This document shows, in pieces, positions 21,301-33,743 of a stretch of DNA of 64,000 nucleotides (within the stretch, counting starts at the first letter, position 1; every line of letters starts with the position of its first letter). Source of the stretch: Laguncularia racemosa (lineage: Eukaryota; Streptophyta; Magnoliopsida; Myrtales; Combretaceae); the NCBI GenBank assembly GCA_037954665.1, contig JBBMOL010000138.1, positions 1,054,001 to 1,118,000 on the forward strand. The letters are read 5' to 3'. Under the pieces are notes generated by a model. It was given only the letters and a program-made list of their open reading frames with translations, searched no databases and had not been told where the DNA came from. The position numbers were made by a program, and so were the translations under genes.

Positions 21301-21836
21301 AATATCAAGAAGATCATCGAGAAAATGACAACAACTTACAAAGATTGGCATGAAATGTTACCATTTGCTCTCATGGCTTATAGGACTTCAATAAGAACAT
21401 CTACGGAGCTACCCCTTACTCATTGGTATATGGTACAGAAGCAGTGCTACCAGTGGAAGTCGAGATACCATCATTCAGAATCTTGTCAGAAACTCAATTA
21501 ACAGAATCGGATTGGGTAAAGAAAAGGCTTGATCAGCTGAATCTGATTGATGAAAGAAGACTTACCGCGCTATGTCATGGTCAGTGTTACCAACAGAGGA
21601 TAGCCCGAGCATTCAACAAGAAGATGAGACCTTGGTACTTCAAAGAGGGCGATCTAGTACTAAGAAAAGTTCTCCCGAACGCTCAAGACTCCAGAGGAAA
21701 ATTCACTCCAAATTATGAAGGCCCGTATGTGGTGAAAAAGGTTCTGTCAGGTGGTGCTCTAATATTAACTCAAATGGATGGTCCAGAATTGAGAGACCCC
21801 GTCAACACAGATGCTGTAAAGATGTACTATCCTTAG
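18381..21836 (+). pseudogene. pol: pol of element C: RT, RNase H, archaeal-type RNase H, integrase
   Basis: All domains of A's pol are present without the B interruption. RT has YVDD at about 19203-19214. RNase H covers about 19620-19980, the extra RNase H about 20100-20490 (FFDGAANVFG, NNIAEYEA), and the integrase finger ends HCHLC at about 20910. The integrase triad is D in WGIDIIGP, D in TDNGTN and E in NGAVEATNK, and the end is VKMYYP. Breaks are TAG at 18703-18705 (Gln), TGA at 21262-21264 (Arg CGA), and single-base losses near 18770, 18957, 19634 and 21400. These losses are mostly inside short runs of one base. Otherwise the frame is well kept, which agrees with a younger age than A. 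Confidence 0.92.
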
Positions 21837-23653
21837 GCAAGGGAATTGAAATTTTGCCAATGTTTATGAAAGCCAATATTCGATACAAAGTTCGTTGAGT
21901 CGAGTTTTTACTTTTCTGCAAGCAAAGCTAATATCCCTGAATGGTCAACAATCCCAATCAATTCTCATCACAATAAATACACCTAAACACATTACCCACC
22001 ACTTTGTCAATGAAAGATAAACACTAAAATGATAATGAATCTTAATGTAATTTGTGATATAATTTTGTCTACTCCTAAGCATTAAAACTTAGCGCATTAT
22101 TAGAATAACATTACCGTCGAAAGAGCTTTGTGCATAAAGAAAAGAGGCACATCAAGATTTTCAATCCAGTGTCAAGATAAGAAGAAAAGAAGCAGGAGCA
22201 AACCAACACGAAGGTTCAATTGTTTGGTTGCTATCCGAGATAAACTGGCAAGCATATTAAAATAGGTAACTATCATCACATCATGAAAGGCATCACATCA
22301 TCTAGCTTAGTAAGAAGCATGTTCAAGAGTACCAAATGAGTCAGCTCATAATGAAGCACGTGTCTAGACATTTCCTTTAATAGGGTTAGTCAGCCCAATA
22401 TGGGCACTTTCTCGAAAAAACCTGTTCTCAGGGTCAGCTCATAAGGGCACCTTTTGAGACGGTTCTATTTTAGGTTAGTCAGTATTGGGGCACTTTCCTA
22501 AAAATCAATCCAAGGGTTAGTCAGCCCAATATGGGCACTTTCCCGAAAAAAACCTGTTCTCAGGGTCAGCTCATAAGGGCACCTTTTGAGACAGTTCTAT
22601 CTAAGGTTAGTCGGCCCAAGATGGGCACTTTCCTAAAAATTTTATCAAAGGTTAGTCAGCCCAATATGGGCACTTTCCTAAAAATCCGTTCTCAGGGTCA
22701 GCTCATAAGGGCACCTTTTGAGACAGTTCTATTTTAGGTTAGTCAACTCTTGGGGCACTTTCCTAAAAATCAATCCAAGGGTTAGTCAGCCCAATATGGG
22801 CACTTTCCCGAAAAAACCTGTTCTCAGGGTTAGCTCATAAGGGCACCTTTTGAGACAGTTCTATCTAAGGTTAGTCAGCCCAAGATGGGCACTTTCCTAA
22901 GAATTTTATCAAAGGTTAGTCAGCTCTTGGGGCACTTTCCTAAAAATCAATCCAAGGGTTAGTCAGCCCAATATGAGCACTTTCCCGAAAAAACCTGTCC
23001 TCAATGGTCAGCTCATAAGGGCACCTTTTGAGACAGTTCTATCTAAGGTTAGTCAGCCCAAGATGGGCACTTTCCTAAGAATTTTATTAAAGGTTAGTCA
23101 GCCCAATATGGGCACTTTCCTAAAAATCCGTTCTCAGGGTCAGCTCATAAGGGCACCTTTTGAGACACTACCACAGGTTAGTCAGCCCAAGATGGGCACT
23201 TTCCTAAAAGCTATTTTAAGGTTAGTCAGCCCAATATGGGCACTTTCCTAGATTCTCCCGATTAGTCAACTCTTGGGGCACTTTTTGGAAACATCCTTCC
23301 CAAATAGTTGCTAGTCTAACAAGACGCTTCTGTCGACAGGTAGCCAGCTCATAAGGGCGCTTCCTAAGTAAATTTTCTTTCCAAGGTTGCAAGTCTGATA
23401 AGACGCCTCCTATCATCATTTCTCATACATTCCTACTCGATGCTTGAGATGTGTCCTGTCGCCAATTAGTTAGCCCATAAAGCACTTTTTGGAGAGGGAA
23501 CATTACCTTGAATTGTTAGGAACATCTTCAACCGTGGGATTATCAGCTCTTGGGGCATTTTCCTACTAAAACCTAAATCAAGAGGTCAAAAATGGCGTCT
23601 TTTGTTTGTCTTTGTAGTTAAGTTTTTCAAACTTTACCACAAAGAGGGGCAGC
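21837..23653 (+). repeat. 3' UTR of element C with tandem repeat array and polypurine tract
   Basis: From about 22370 to 23300 modules of the type GGTTAGTCAGCCCAATATGGGCACTTTCC alternate with CAGCTCATAAGGGCACCTTTTGAGACAG. Single modules are about 55-65 bp, and higher-order units of about 180-240 bp can be seen because the TCTTGGGGCACTTTCC variant recurs. The remaining parts (21837-22370, 23300-23639) are AT-rich and non-coding, and match 13333-13840 and 14390-14746 of A. The purine tract CAAAGAGGGGCAG precedes the LTR. Confidence 0.88.
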
Positions 23654-25701
23654 TGTAAACACCCCATTTTTGCCCTAGGAGTCAATAATTTTCAATAATA
23701 ATCAATTTTCAATTTTTCCTAATTTTTCCCAATTTTTCCCTAATTTAGCATAAAATAATAAAAATGTTCAAAAAAAAAATAAATAGGAAAACACTTCAAT
23801 TTTGAAAAATGATTTCGGAAATAGCAATAATGAATAATAAACAATTTTTACAAATTTTTGAAATTTCAAAAAAATACAAAAAAATAGAAAAAATCGCATT
23901 GCATATATGCAATTTGCGAAATTAGAAAAATCAGGAAAGTGGGCTAGCTCAGCTGGTCCGGACCATGGCTAGGCGCGCGCGCAGGGGGCTCGGTCAGACG
24001 TTCGAATCGCGGAGGAAGCAGTTTCCGCATTTTGCAATTTTTCGACTTATCCAGGACACGTGGCAGCATCTGATTGGCTAGAAGAAACGCACGCGCCGGG
24101 CACGTGATCGTCTCCTACCTCGAGCCCGAGATCGCCGGCGAAAAAAAAAAATCGTATTTCGGCCGTTTTGATTCGATTTTTTTGCACAAATCCAACAGAT
24201 CTTCAACAAAAATAAGATAAACATTATCTAATTAAATCAAATCGCAACAAATCGTTGGATGGGCACGAATCGGAGTTGGTTTTTCAACCGAAAATCCGAT
24301 CAGCTTAAATCGGAGGAAATCCGAGCTTATCCAGCTCGGTTTCAAGCGTCTATAAATAGAGGAGGAGATGAGGAAGCAAGAACATAGATCAGAATTGGCG
24401 AGAGAGAGAGAAAAGAGTGTAGATCGGAGGAAACCCAAAGTTGCGACCACCGATCGGAGTTGAGCCACAGTAAGGAGACGTTCTGGGAGTAAACCGCCAC
24501 CACCATCGGATTCAGCACCCTCAAGAAGCTAGGATTTGACACTTCACCCGCCGCAAAGGACCGCCGGAACGCCGTGAATGAGCCAACCCCGCCGCCGTGT
24601 CCAACCGATCCGACCCGACCGACCCGACCCGCGCACCGACCCGGATCCAGGTAAGTCGGATTTTCCAGATTTTTTTTATTTTATTTATTTTGTTTGTTTA
24701 TTTATTCTAAATTTATTATTTGTTATTATTGTTATTTTTTTTGTTTTTTTTATTTGTTTAGTTATTAGTTATTTATTTACTTCTATTTTCAATAAATAGG
24801 AAAATGTAGAAATTAGGTTTTTTAGGATTTAATAATGTAAAATGAAATAAAATAAAATAAAATAAAAAATAATAAAAATAATAAAATGAAGAAAAACAAT
24901 AAAAATATTAGGAAAATGATAGTAAAGTTTTAGATTTCAAAATAGGATAGATAATAAACTTAGGATAAAATTTTCAACAAAAATCAAAAATCACAAAAAT
25001 CACAAGAATAACAAAAAAAATCATAAAAAATCATAAAAATTAATAAAAAAATAAATAAGTTTTAGCACTTAGAAAAATCATTTTCGTCAAATAAATCAAA
25101 ATTGATGTTTTCCCTACAAAATCATTTTCAAGATGAAATCAAGCTTAGGCTTAGAGTTTTTAGGAAAAATCCAAAAAATGGTAAGAACATAAATTGAAAG
25201 AAATTTCAAAATTAAAATTCACCAACACACTAAAGATTTTCAGAAAAGTGAACTACGGCTTGTTTGATCCTGAGTAGCAGGTACGTAGGCAACCATTCGG
25301 GTCAACCCATAAAATAAATGAAAAATCCTTTTTCTGAAATAAATTCAAAGACATAACAAAAATTAATAGAAACACAATGAAACACATTTCTAAAGATGAA
25401 CAATTTTAGGAGATTAAGTGGTAACCGTATAGGTTTTAATAGGTTAGCCTCCGGACTTAGAAACTCTGGTTTTCCTTTTGTGTCTTCTCACAAAACGAGA
25501 AGAGGAAATAACGACGACTAGTAGTCCAAATTAAAACTAATCCGCTCCTTTAGTCTTAATTCACTTTTTCCCAACAACAGTTGGGTGGCGACTCCAAAAA
25601 TCAAACGAAATTCCTAACTCAAGTCGAGGATCTAGATTAGATGAGCATAGGGTTTAGTTTAGATCAGATTAGGAATGGGAATTCAAAAATTAGACTCGAC
25701 A
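23654..25701 (+). repeat. 3' LTR of element C
   Basis: 2048 bp, TGTAAACACC to GACTCGACA. TATA is at 24351 and the donor-like CAG/GTAAGT at 24650/24651. It is highly similar to 14919-16977. Confidence 0.95.
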
Positions 25702-27670
25702 ATAAAGAATAAATAATTTTTACAAATTTTTGAAATTTCAAAAAATATAAAAAAATAAAAAAATCGCATTGCATATATGCAATTTGCAAAATAAACAAAA
25801 TCAGGAAAATGGGCTAGCTTAGCTGGTCGAGCCGTAGCTAAGTGGGTGCGTACGGGTGCGAGGCCGCGAGTTCGAAACGCGGGGGAAGCAGTTTCCGCGT
25901 TTTGCGATTTTTTTCATTTACCCAAGACACATGGCAGCATCTGATTGGCTGGAGGGAACACACGCGCCGGGCGCGTGATCGTCTTCAACCTCGGTCCGAG
26001 ATCGCCGGCAAGGGGAAAAATTCGAACTTCGATCGTTTCGATTCGATTTTTTGCACAAATCCAACAGATCTTCAACAAAATTGAGATAAACATCATCCAA
26101 TTGGAATCAAATCACAACAAATCGAAGGATTTACACGAATCGGAGTTGGTTCATTTAACCGTCGATCCGATTTGCCTCGATCGGTGGAAATTCGAGCTTA
26201 TCCAGCTCGATTTCGAATGCTTATAAATAGAGGATGAAGTGAGGAAGCCAAATCACATATCAAAAGCGAGAGAAAGTGACAGAAAAGAGTGAATCGGAGA
26301 CCACCGGAGGAAATCGAAGCCGCGATCGCCGATCAGGAGCTAAGCAACCACCAGGAGGCGTTTTTGGAGCAAACCACCGCTACCATTGGATTCCTCACCC
26401 TCAATAACCTAGGATTCGACACCTCACCCGCAGCAAAAGGCCGCCGGAACGCCGTCAATGAGCACTCCCCGCCGCCGTGTCCGACCGATCCGACCCGACC
26501 CGCTTCGACCCGATTCAACCCAACTCGCGTACCGACCCGGATCTAGGTAAGTCGGATTTTTCGGATTTTTTCGAATTTTGTTTATTTATTTTATTTGTTT
26601 TTATTTGATTTATTATTTTATTAGTTATTTATTAATTTGTTAGTTATTTATTTATTTATTTATGCTTTATTTATATTTCCATAAATAGAAAAATGTTAGA
26701 AATTAGATTTTTTAGGATTGAATAATTTAAAAAAATAATAAAAATGTAGAGAATAATAGTAAAAATATTAGGAAAATAATAATAAAACTTTAGATTTTAA
26801 AATATGATAGATAATAACCGAGGATAAAATTTTTAACAGAAATGCACAAAAATTATGAAAAATTAATAAAAATCATAAAAAAATAATAAAAAACTATAAA
26901 AATCATGAAAACTCATAAAAATTATAGTCGAATAAGGAAAAATAAAAAAATGATAAAAAATCATAAAAATTACAAAGAAAATCATAAAAATTAATAAAAA
27001 TTCGAAAAAATTATAAAAATGAGTTTTAGCACTTAGAAAAATCATTTTCCTCAAATAAATCCAAAATTGATGTTTTCCCTTCAAATCATTTTCAAAAATC
27101 AGATTTAAGCTTAGGCTCAGATTTTTAGGGGAAAAAAATCCCAAAATGTTAAAAACATAAATCAAAAGAGATTTCAAAAAATTAAAACTCACACACACTA
27201 AAAGTTTTCAGGAAAAGCGAACTACGACTTGTTTGATCCTGAAAAGCAGGTACGTAGGCACCCGTTTGGGTCAACCCATAAAATGAAATAAAAAATCATT
27301 TTTCCAAATAACTCATTCAAAAAACACAAAGCAACAGAAACAAAATAAAAGACATTTCTAGATAGAGATAATTTTAGGAGATTAGGTGGTAACCGTAAGG
27401 TTTTAATAGGTTAGCCTCCGAACTTAGAAACTCTAGTTTTCCTTTTCCTCTTTTCACCAAAAACGAGAAGAGGAAATCATGATGACTAGTGGTCCAAATT
27501 AAGACTAATCCGCTCCTTTAGTCTTAATTCAATCTTTCCCAACAACAGTTGCGTGGCGACTCCAAAATCAAACGAAGTTCCTAACTCAAGTCGAGGATCT
27601 ATATTAGATGAGCATAGGGTCTAGTCTAGATCGGATTAGGAATGGGAAGATTCAAAAATTAGACTCAACA
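25702..27670 (+). repeat. 3' LTR of element A, remaining part
   Basis: ATAAA (25702-25706) is the right target duplication of C. The LTR of A then continues from the point where it was cut at 14918 and ends GACTCAACA at 27670. It is clearly more diverged from C's LTRs than these are from each other. TATA is at 26222-26229, the donor TAG/GTAAGT at 26546/26547, and the GACCCGACC block at 26490-26540. Confidence 0.92.
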
Positions 27671-28220
27671 GTTAGTATTAGTATTTTTTATTTTAAAATT
27701 TTTTGTGTGCTTAAATAATAATATAATTGATATAGGTTTGGTAATTAATTTAATTCTTATAGGAATGATAATCGTACTCTTTCTATATTACTTGGTCGAC
27801 TTAATATATTTGCTAGTAATCCGCATTTATAAAATTTTCACATATCAACATGGAATAAGAGTAAACAAATGATAATTAACTTAATAAAAATGAAAAAAAT
27901 TCCATAAGTCTCTAACCACAAATAAAATTAAAAACCAATATTAAAGCAAACTACATACTTGAAAAGGAGCAAAAGATCACATCAAAAGAAGTAGTTAATG
28001 GAAGTGATGATATTGTGGGAGCAACACCTAAGGGTAGTAGTCTACTTGAACTAGTAGGGGTGGTGGGATGTAACCTATAAGATAATAGTTCAAGTATACA
28101 TTCGAAGTACAATATTCAACTATACATTTTCAAGAGATGGTGACTACCCTTTCTTTGCCACTCATGAAAAAATAAAATAAAAGAACAACTTGTTTACCTT
28201 TGTCTGAAGACTGATCTATT

Positions 28221-28605
28221 GTTGGGTTTGGATTGATAGAAATGGAAGCAAACAGAAAGAAATGAGTAGAAAAACTATGTTTGGTAACTTAAGTAAAAAG
28301 TGAGAATTGGTAGAAAAGGAAAGAAATAGGGTGGAAATATTTCCAATTTAAGGGCTACTTTTTTTCTTTCCAAAATTGGAGAGAAATGGGTGGAAATTCA
28401 ATACAATTATAAAATTGCCCTTTTATGACAATGTTATTAAAATAATAATAAGGGTAATTTTGTCCATTACTAACTCGATTTTTCTTCATTTCCTTTGTAT
28501 GTTACCAAATACAAAATAATAATTACACTTCATTTCATTTATACTCTTGTCTTTTCTATTCATTTCCATTTATTTCTATCATATTATAAATTGCCAAACC
28601 TAGTA
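28221..28605. mobile_element. Probable MITE (small non-coding inverted-repeat element)
   Basis: The left end GTTGGGTTTGGATTGATAG is roughly the reverse complement of the right end, which ends TTGCCAAACCTAG. Sub-terminal parts also pair: GAAATGGAAGC with ATTTCCATT, and TTTGGTAAC with GTTACCAAA. The size of about 385 bp, lack of coding and AT-rich body fit a MITE. No clear target duplication was recognised, so family and borders are uncertain. Confidence 0.5.
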
Positions 28606-29191
28606 CTCCACACATCGGAAATATATGTAAGAAAGCAAAAAGTGATAATAATATGTTGAAAAAAAGTGATTCGTGATATATTTATATATAGAGTTGATGA
28701 ACTCAACAATTTTGATTGTAATTTATGTTTCCAAAACTCTTTTGTGTTGCTCCCATACTTAAATTGAACTAAAGGATTTTTCTTGGGATTAAACATAATT
28801 GATTAAGTAATTTCATTATGCACCTTTTTGTGTTTTATTTTAATTACTTTAATGTTTTATTATGTAATTTTCATGATTTCTAAGTTTATTATATGGCCAA
28901 TAACTTATTTAGAAATTAAAATTTGAAAAGCTTGAAAGAGAATGAATAATTTGTTTGAAAATTAGGATATGTTGGGTTTAATTGTGACATGTAAATTTAG
29001 GATTCATCCACTTAATAAAATCAATATGAATTATCTTAACATTGACATGAGTAAAAGTAATTGAGATTAATTGGGATATTGAGATTTGTAATAGGAACCT
29101 ACTTACTATCTGATAATTAAAATTTTGGTAACTCTAAGAGAAGTCAATATTGTATATAAAATTTTACAACTTAAAAGGGAAAGGGATCTTT

Positions 29192-29389
29192 GTAAATCAA
29201 ATGAAAATCCACTACAATGTTAATATCCACTAGATAAATATGTGATTTGTCTAGAAATAACCATATCCATGTCATTCGTTTGTTCATTATGTAAATCAAA
29301 TGAAAATTCACTACAATGTTAATATCCACTAGATAAATATGTGATTTGTCCATAAATAACCATATCCATGTCATGTGTTTGTTCATTAA
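29192..29389. repeat. Direct tandem duplication, two units of 99 bp
   Basis: The units 29192-29290 and 29291-29389 start GTAAATCAAATGAAAAT and differ at only a few bases. No coding is apparent; the open frame on the other strand exists only because the unit is duplicated. Confidence 0.9.
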
Positions 29390-30725
29390 TCCTTTACCTT
29401 GTGGATTGTTGTAATTAGAGTTATGCAAATGGATTAGGCCTATTGAGCTAACTCATTTGATTCACCTAAAAAGTGGGATAGGGTTGAAAATTTTTATTAT
29501 CTTCAAAAAGTAGGTTGTTTAGCCTAGCCCATTTAGCACATAGGTTAAAGAGAGCTAACAAATCATAGGCCAGGTTAACTTGTCAACCCACAAAAGAGAA
29601 GGAAAAAAAAAAACCCTAAAGGATGGTAAATTTTCTCCTTCACTCCTTTCTAGGTTGCATGATAATTCTACCATGGAAACACCCTTGGTACCCATTTTGA
29701 CATCAATGGCAATGTTAATTCATTCATGATGTCTATTTTGAAGACAACCAAAGTTTCCAATGATAGCTCACCTAGAAAGATTTAAAGGATATTTGTAAGT
29801 GAAATAGCTAAAGTGGAGTTTGGTGCCAAATTTAAGCTTGGCATAAAACAAGAAGATCTATGAGTGGTGAATTTTGATAAGAAAAATAAATTTGGTATTG
29901 TTGTTCAGTATTGTTTACTTCTAAGATTAGAAACTTCATCTCTTCTATTAAACCATGATCTTACTCAAATTTGTGGCACTAAATATGGCTCATGGATGAT
30001 TATTAGATTCTACATTGCTTTGAAGTCATGGGCTATGACATTTGTAATTATAAAACATTAAGCTAGATTTATGATGTGCCCTAGAGAATTTGATGTGCAA
30101 CAATTATAAAAATAGAATCTTTTGGTATTTTATGGTTTTATGGTAAATAAAATAAGGATTGTTATGGGGTTTTATATTTATGAAACTAAAAAAAGGGGAT
30201 ATAAACGATTTATCAAATAGGATATTATACACCAATGTAATAAATCAAACTAATTAATCAATTATAAGATTAATATGACGCACAATTTGTAATTAATTAA
30301 AGGGAATGATTATAAAAATATTAATATGATGCACACCATCTCATAATCAAAAGGGACTTGCTACAATCCTATGAAAAGATTAATAATAACAAAATGAGTG
30401 AAATAAATCACTAAAAAAAAAGGTTTGCCATTCCATCTCTTATTGTTTTCTATTAATAGTCACAACCTTTATATAGACTAATAAAGAAACTTAACTTATC
30501 ATGAAAGGAAAATATAAAAAGAAAATACATTGAAAATAGAGAACATAAAAAGGAAATTACTTAAAATAACCTAAATACTACTAAATAGAATATTGATTTA
30601 ACATTGACTTAATTAAGAACATCGACTCAAATTAATTACATTGACCAAAAAATAAAAAATCAATAAAATTCTCATTCATGACTTTGATCGAATTTACTTG
30701 TGACCAAGGCGCATCAATTCAAGTT

Positions 30726-30744
30726 ACACACACACACACACACA
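30726..30744. repeat. (CA)n microsatellite
   Basis: About nine to ten uninterrupted CA units. Confidence 0.9.
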
Positions 30745-31079
30745 TATGAAAATAACAATTATCATGATATAATATTAAGTTTTTGTACTAGGAAAAAATG
30801 TTTGTAGATTTATAGGTTAACCCATATAATCCACTAAAATGTATAAATGACTTAAATGAGTAGAGTTTGCTTGTTTAACCTGCTAAGATATATAAATAGG
30901 TTTAATGGGTTGTGCTAGTAGAGTATTTTGGGCATGAACCCTCAAGGCTCATTTCGATCCACTTAGACCTCCGTTCAAGCTCCACTCACCTTTGCTAACT
31001 TGTTCCAATCCATTTCAACACAAAATTGCTTGGGTTTAAGTCCACTCTTCCCAACCTTCAAATCAAATCTCTTATACAT

Positions 31080-31870
31080 ATCCTCACAACTAGTAAGTAT
31101 TAGAGAATGCTACGGATAAGGAAATGGACTAGTTAAAGATACAGCCCTCACAATATTCGGAGAAGATTTTAGGAGTTAATGCACTTCCTATATGAGGATC
31201 ATTCACAATCCTTATAAATAGAAGTTGGAAACTATCGAATAAAGGATCTTCTCACTCTCTAGACTTTAAAAACTTCTATTACTCCTCACTTGTGCTAACT
31301 TAGGTATCAAAGTAATCACGCCAAAGTAGCCTCCAGTACCTTCATAGCTTGACTTATTTTTCTTTTACAAGTGATTCAACCACCTCCTAGAAACCCTGCA
31401 CAACATTTGGCACTATCCTTGTTATCTTACTCACGACAAAACACATGGCACCTTAATAAAAAAATAGCCAAATCCAAGGAAACAATGGACGCCTTGATGG
31501 TAGACTAAAACGTCTAAGCCACAATGTCCCTACAGGTTCCTCAATCTTAAACCATAAATACCCACTTGCAACCAATTGATGCCTAGCATTTCCTAGATTT
31601 AGAGAATCTTTGCAAAATGCTGGCAACCCAAAATGAAACAATTAGTAATGATAATGCCAGGCTCCAAGCTCGAGTGGTGGAATTGGAGTAACTTAATAAC
31701 ATGCTACAACTAGAAAATGTATCCACACATTCTCCAAAACCACTACGTAACAACATCCCACTACCACAACTAATGGTGCAAGCTTAACAAGCAACTCAAC
31801 AACAAATCCTTATTACTTAAACTAATAAATTGAAATTCATCCATGAGTGCCCTTATGGCAATTAACATAT
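31080..31870 (+). pseudogene. Degenerate 5' end of a second Tat-type element (LTR end, primer site, gag start)
   Basis: CTTATAAATAGAAG (31214) resembles a TATA box. It is followed by CACTCTCTAGACTT, then GCTAACTTAGGTATCAAAGTAATCACGCC, a layout typical of LTR ends of Tat-type elements. ACATTTGGCAC at 31405-31415 looks like a degraded tRNA-Asp/Asn-type primer site. Further on (31617-31690) a short coding trace with a coiled-coil look (MLATQNETISNDNARLQ) fits a gag N-terminus. No 3' part is found nearby. The assignment rests on recalled family patterns. Confidence 0.4.
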
Positions 31871-32862
31871 TACAATCATACCCTCTTATAACTATATATA
31901 TACATGTTTTGTTGTAGTGTAATATAACAAATATAAACTATTATATATAGCATTACGTATACGTTATTGCATGTGTTTTGCTATATTTTAATATTACATG
32001 TAACATATAATATATAATAATGTCCTATATATTCATATATAAAAATATAGTCGATATATAATACTTACAATCATAACATAAAGTAAATATATGATAATAT
32101 ATCCATCATCGTATATATTGTATTATATATATGAGTATGTATAGATGTGTTTATACAACAACGTATATGTAATGCTATATGCTATAGATCCGCTTGGTTC
32201 ATTTTTTTTTCCTACCCTTTTTGTATCCTTTTTGCATAATCGTGTATTTACCAAAAATAAGATACTAAAAAGATGAAAAATATAAATATACATATGCCCT
32301 TTTATAAAATTGAATACCTAACAAATCTCTATATAATTGAACTTATCTACCCATGACTTTATTCAATCTTTAAAAAAATATTAAAATTTTCTTTTCCAAT
32401 ATATAAAATATATATTTTAAACCTTTGATTAAAGGCAAGTAACAAATTTCTAGAGACTTGGGTGATTTAGGATATGTCATGCAAGATCTAAATGTGAAAA
32501 GAAGCTTTGATTTATTCCTTATTGGCTTAGATTATGTAGTTATGGTGGAAGGCTAGCATTATGGTTCGCTGATTTTTTTCCAATTTCATGATTGATTTTA
32601 GTACCTTAAAAGAATGAATCAACTTGTGTTCTTGTGTTAAATTCTTAGTATCTTATGCTAACCATGTGATTTTACCACAAAGTTAGGTGGAATTGTGTGG
32701 AAAACATAAAAAAAAAAAAAAAAAAGTGTGGTATCATAGTTCATTGTGAAGGAAAGTGCGAAGAAGAAGGAAGCTAGAGGTGGCAGATAGAAGAATCATG
32801 GGTTGAATCCATGTTTTCCATTCTAGCAAAAAAAATGTTGCACTTATGTGTGTTTAGAGACT
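31871..32862. other. AT-rich low-complexity stretch
   Basis: 31890-32170 is dense in TATATA-type sequence. 32709-32726 is a run of 18 A. No gene is seen. The rightmost part directly flanks element D and may belong to the decayed LTR of element F, but no convincing alignment was found. Confidence 0.6.
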
Positions 32863-32867
32863 TAAAC

Positions 32868-33491
32868 CGATGGGAATCAAGTCATCTCAATTACAGATGC
32901 ATCTATCATTATTTCAAGACAACAACTGATGACTCAAGTAAGCATGGAACTTAAAAGCGGGTAGCTTTCTTTTAAAGATATGACTATGCAAAGTTGAAGG
33001 CTAGCCATAAAGGTCAGTGGTGGACTTTCAAGGTTGGCCATAAAGGCCGGTAGTGTACTTTTCCAAGGCCAGCGGTGTGCCGGCGGTATAGCTATTTTAA
33101 GCCGGCAACCTAGCCTCCCTCAAAGCCAATGGCTTACAATTTAAGTCGGTTATGTTATGTTGTGTCAAACTAATGTTATTTTTCATGAAACTTTACCTTC
33201 GTTATATATATTTGGGAATGAGAAAGGAGGATAAAACTTTAACCATGGAGATATACACATTTGAGTTTTCTCTCATTCTCTTATCAATCTTTAGATTGTG
33301 GCAAGTGATGGAATCGAGATTGTTGTGCGTTGTATCAACTAATTCATGCTAGGACTATCCTCTTGCTAGTACGTCATATCTGGTAAGGTTTAGGTTTTAT
33401 TTGATGTTGTTTTTGAATTGTTCAGAATATTTCTTATGATTATTGATTGGGATTGTGAGTGTTGGGTACTGAATTGGAATCAAGCACGTCA
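32868..33491 (+). repeat. 5' LTR of element D
   Basis: Direct repeat of 35930-36545, ending CACGTCA. A GCCGGC-rich segment (33020-33145) consists of short repeats of AAGGCCGG/GGTGT type that are also present in the 3' copy. Confidence 0.9.
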
Positions 33492-33495
33492 TAAT

Positions 33496-33508
33496 TTGGC
33501 ATCAAAGT
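33496..33508 (+). other. Degraded iMet primer-binding site of element D
   Basis: TTGGCATCAAAG differs from TTGGTATCAGAG at two places and lies four bases after the LTR end. Confidence 0.6.
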
Positions 33509-33743
33509 GAAGGTTGAGAATTAGGGTTTGTGTGATTATAATTAGGGCTTGTGACATGGTTATTTGATAGTGAATTGAAATTAAGGTTTACACTATCAAT
33601 TGTGTCGTGGGTTGATTGGAATTGAATTGGGGATTGAGCGAAGGTTGAAAATTAGGGATTGTGACGTTAGGGTTATTGCGGTGTGTATGTGTGTATGATC
33701 GTGATTTGGGAACTCTTGTATTGAGATTACAATTCAGTGAAGC

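Larger units (their letters stand above)
14919..25701 (+). mobile_element. Element C: Tat/Ogre-type element, internally deleted, nested in A's 3' LTR
   Basis: LTRs of 2059 and 2048 bp are very similar. The differences seen are mainly short indels, such as a 12-base duplication near 23735 and poly-A length changes, plus scattered substitutions. A tRNA-Arg type primer site follows the 5' LTR. ORF1 is reduced to its two ends, and gag-PR to the first few gag codons joined to the last part of PR, but RT through integrase is nearly full length. Flanks are ATAAG (14914-14918) and ATAAA (25702-25706), a duplication with one mismatch. It depended on another element for Gag and protease. Confidence 0.93.
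1..27670 (+). mobile_element. Element A: Tat/Ogre-type Ty3/gypsy retrotransposon, 5' end outside window
   Basis: The order seen is ORF1, gag, protease, short intron, RT, RNase H, archaeal-type RNase H, integrase, tandem-repeat 3' UTR, polypurine tract and LTR. This order, with an extra ORF upstream of gag and a dual RNase H, is what is known for the Tat/Ogre lineage. The element is split by B (7065-12440) within integrase and by C (14919-25701) within the 3' LTR. The left LTR and primer site lie before position 1, so the target duplication cannot be checked. Many in-frame stops make it non-functional. It is the oldest layer on the left side of the window because two other elements sit inside it. 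Confidence 0.9.
27671..31079. other. AT-rich intergenic DNA, no gene recognised
   Basis: No coding region could be supported. A 65-codon open stretch at 29864-30061 has no recognised family and may be chance or a decayed exon. The stretch holds the MITE at 28221-28605, the duplication at 29192-29389 and the microsatellite at 30726-30744, listed separately. Purine-poor A/T-rich sequence with short homopolymers dominates. Confidence 0.5.

Noticed and set aside
22370..23300. Repeat-spacer pattern resembling a CRISPR array
   Set aside because: Repeats are imbricated variants with no unique spacers, lie in a plant retrotransposon 3' UTR, and match arrays in elements A and F.
29864..30061. 65-codon open frame as a possible host exon
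   Set aside because: No recognised domain, no convincing splice sites and no neighbouring exons; left as unassigned.
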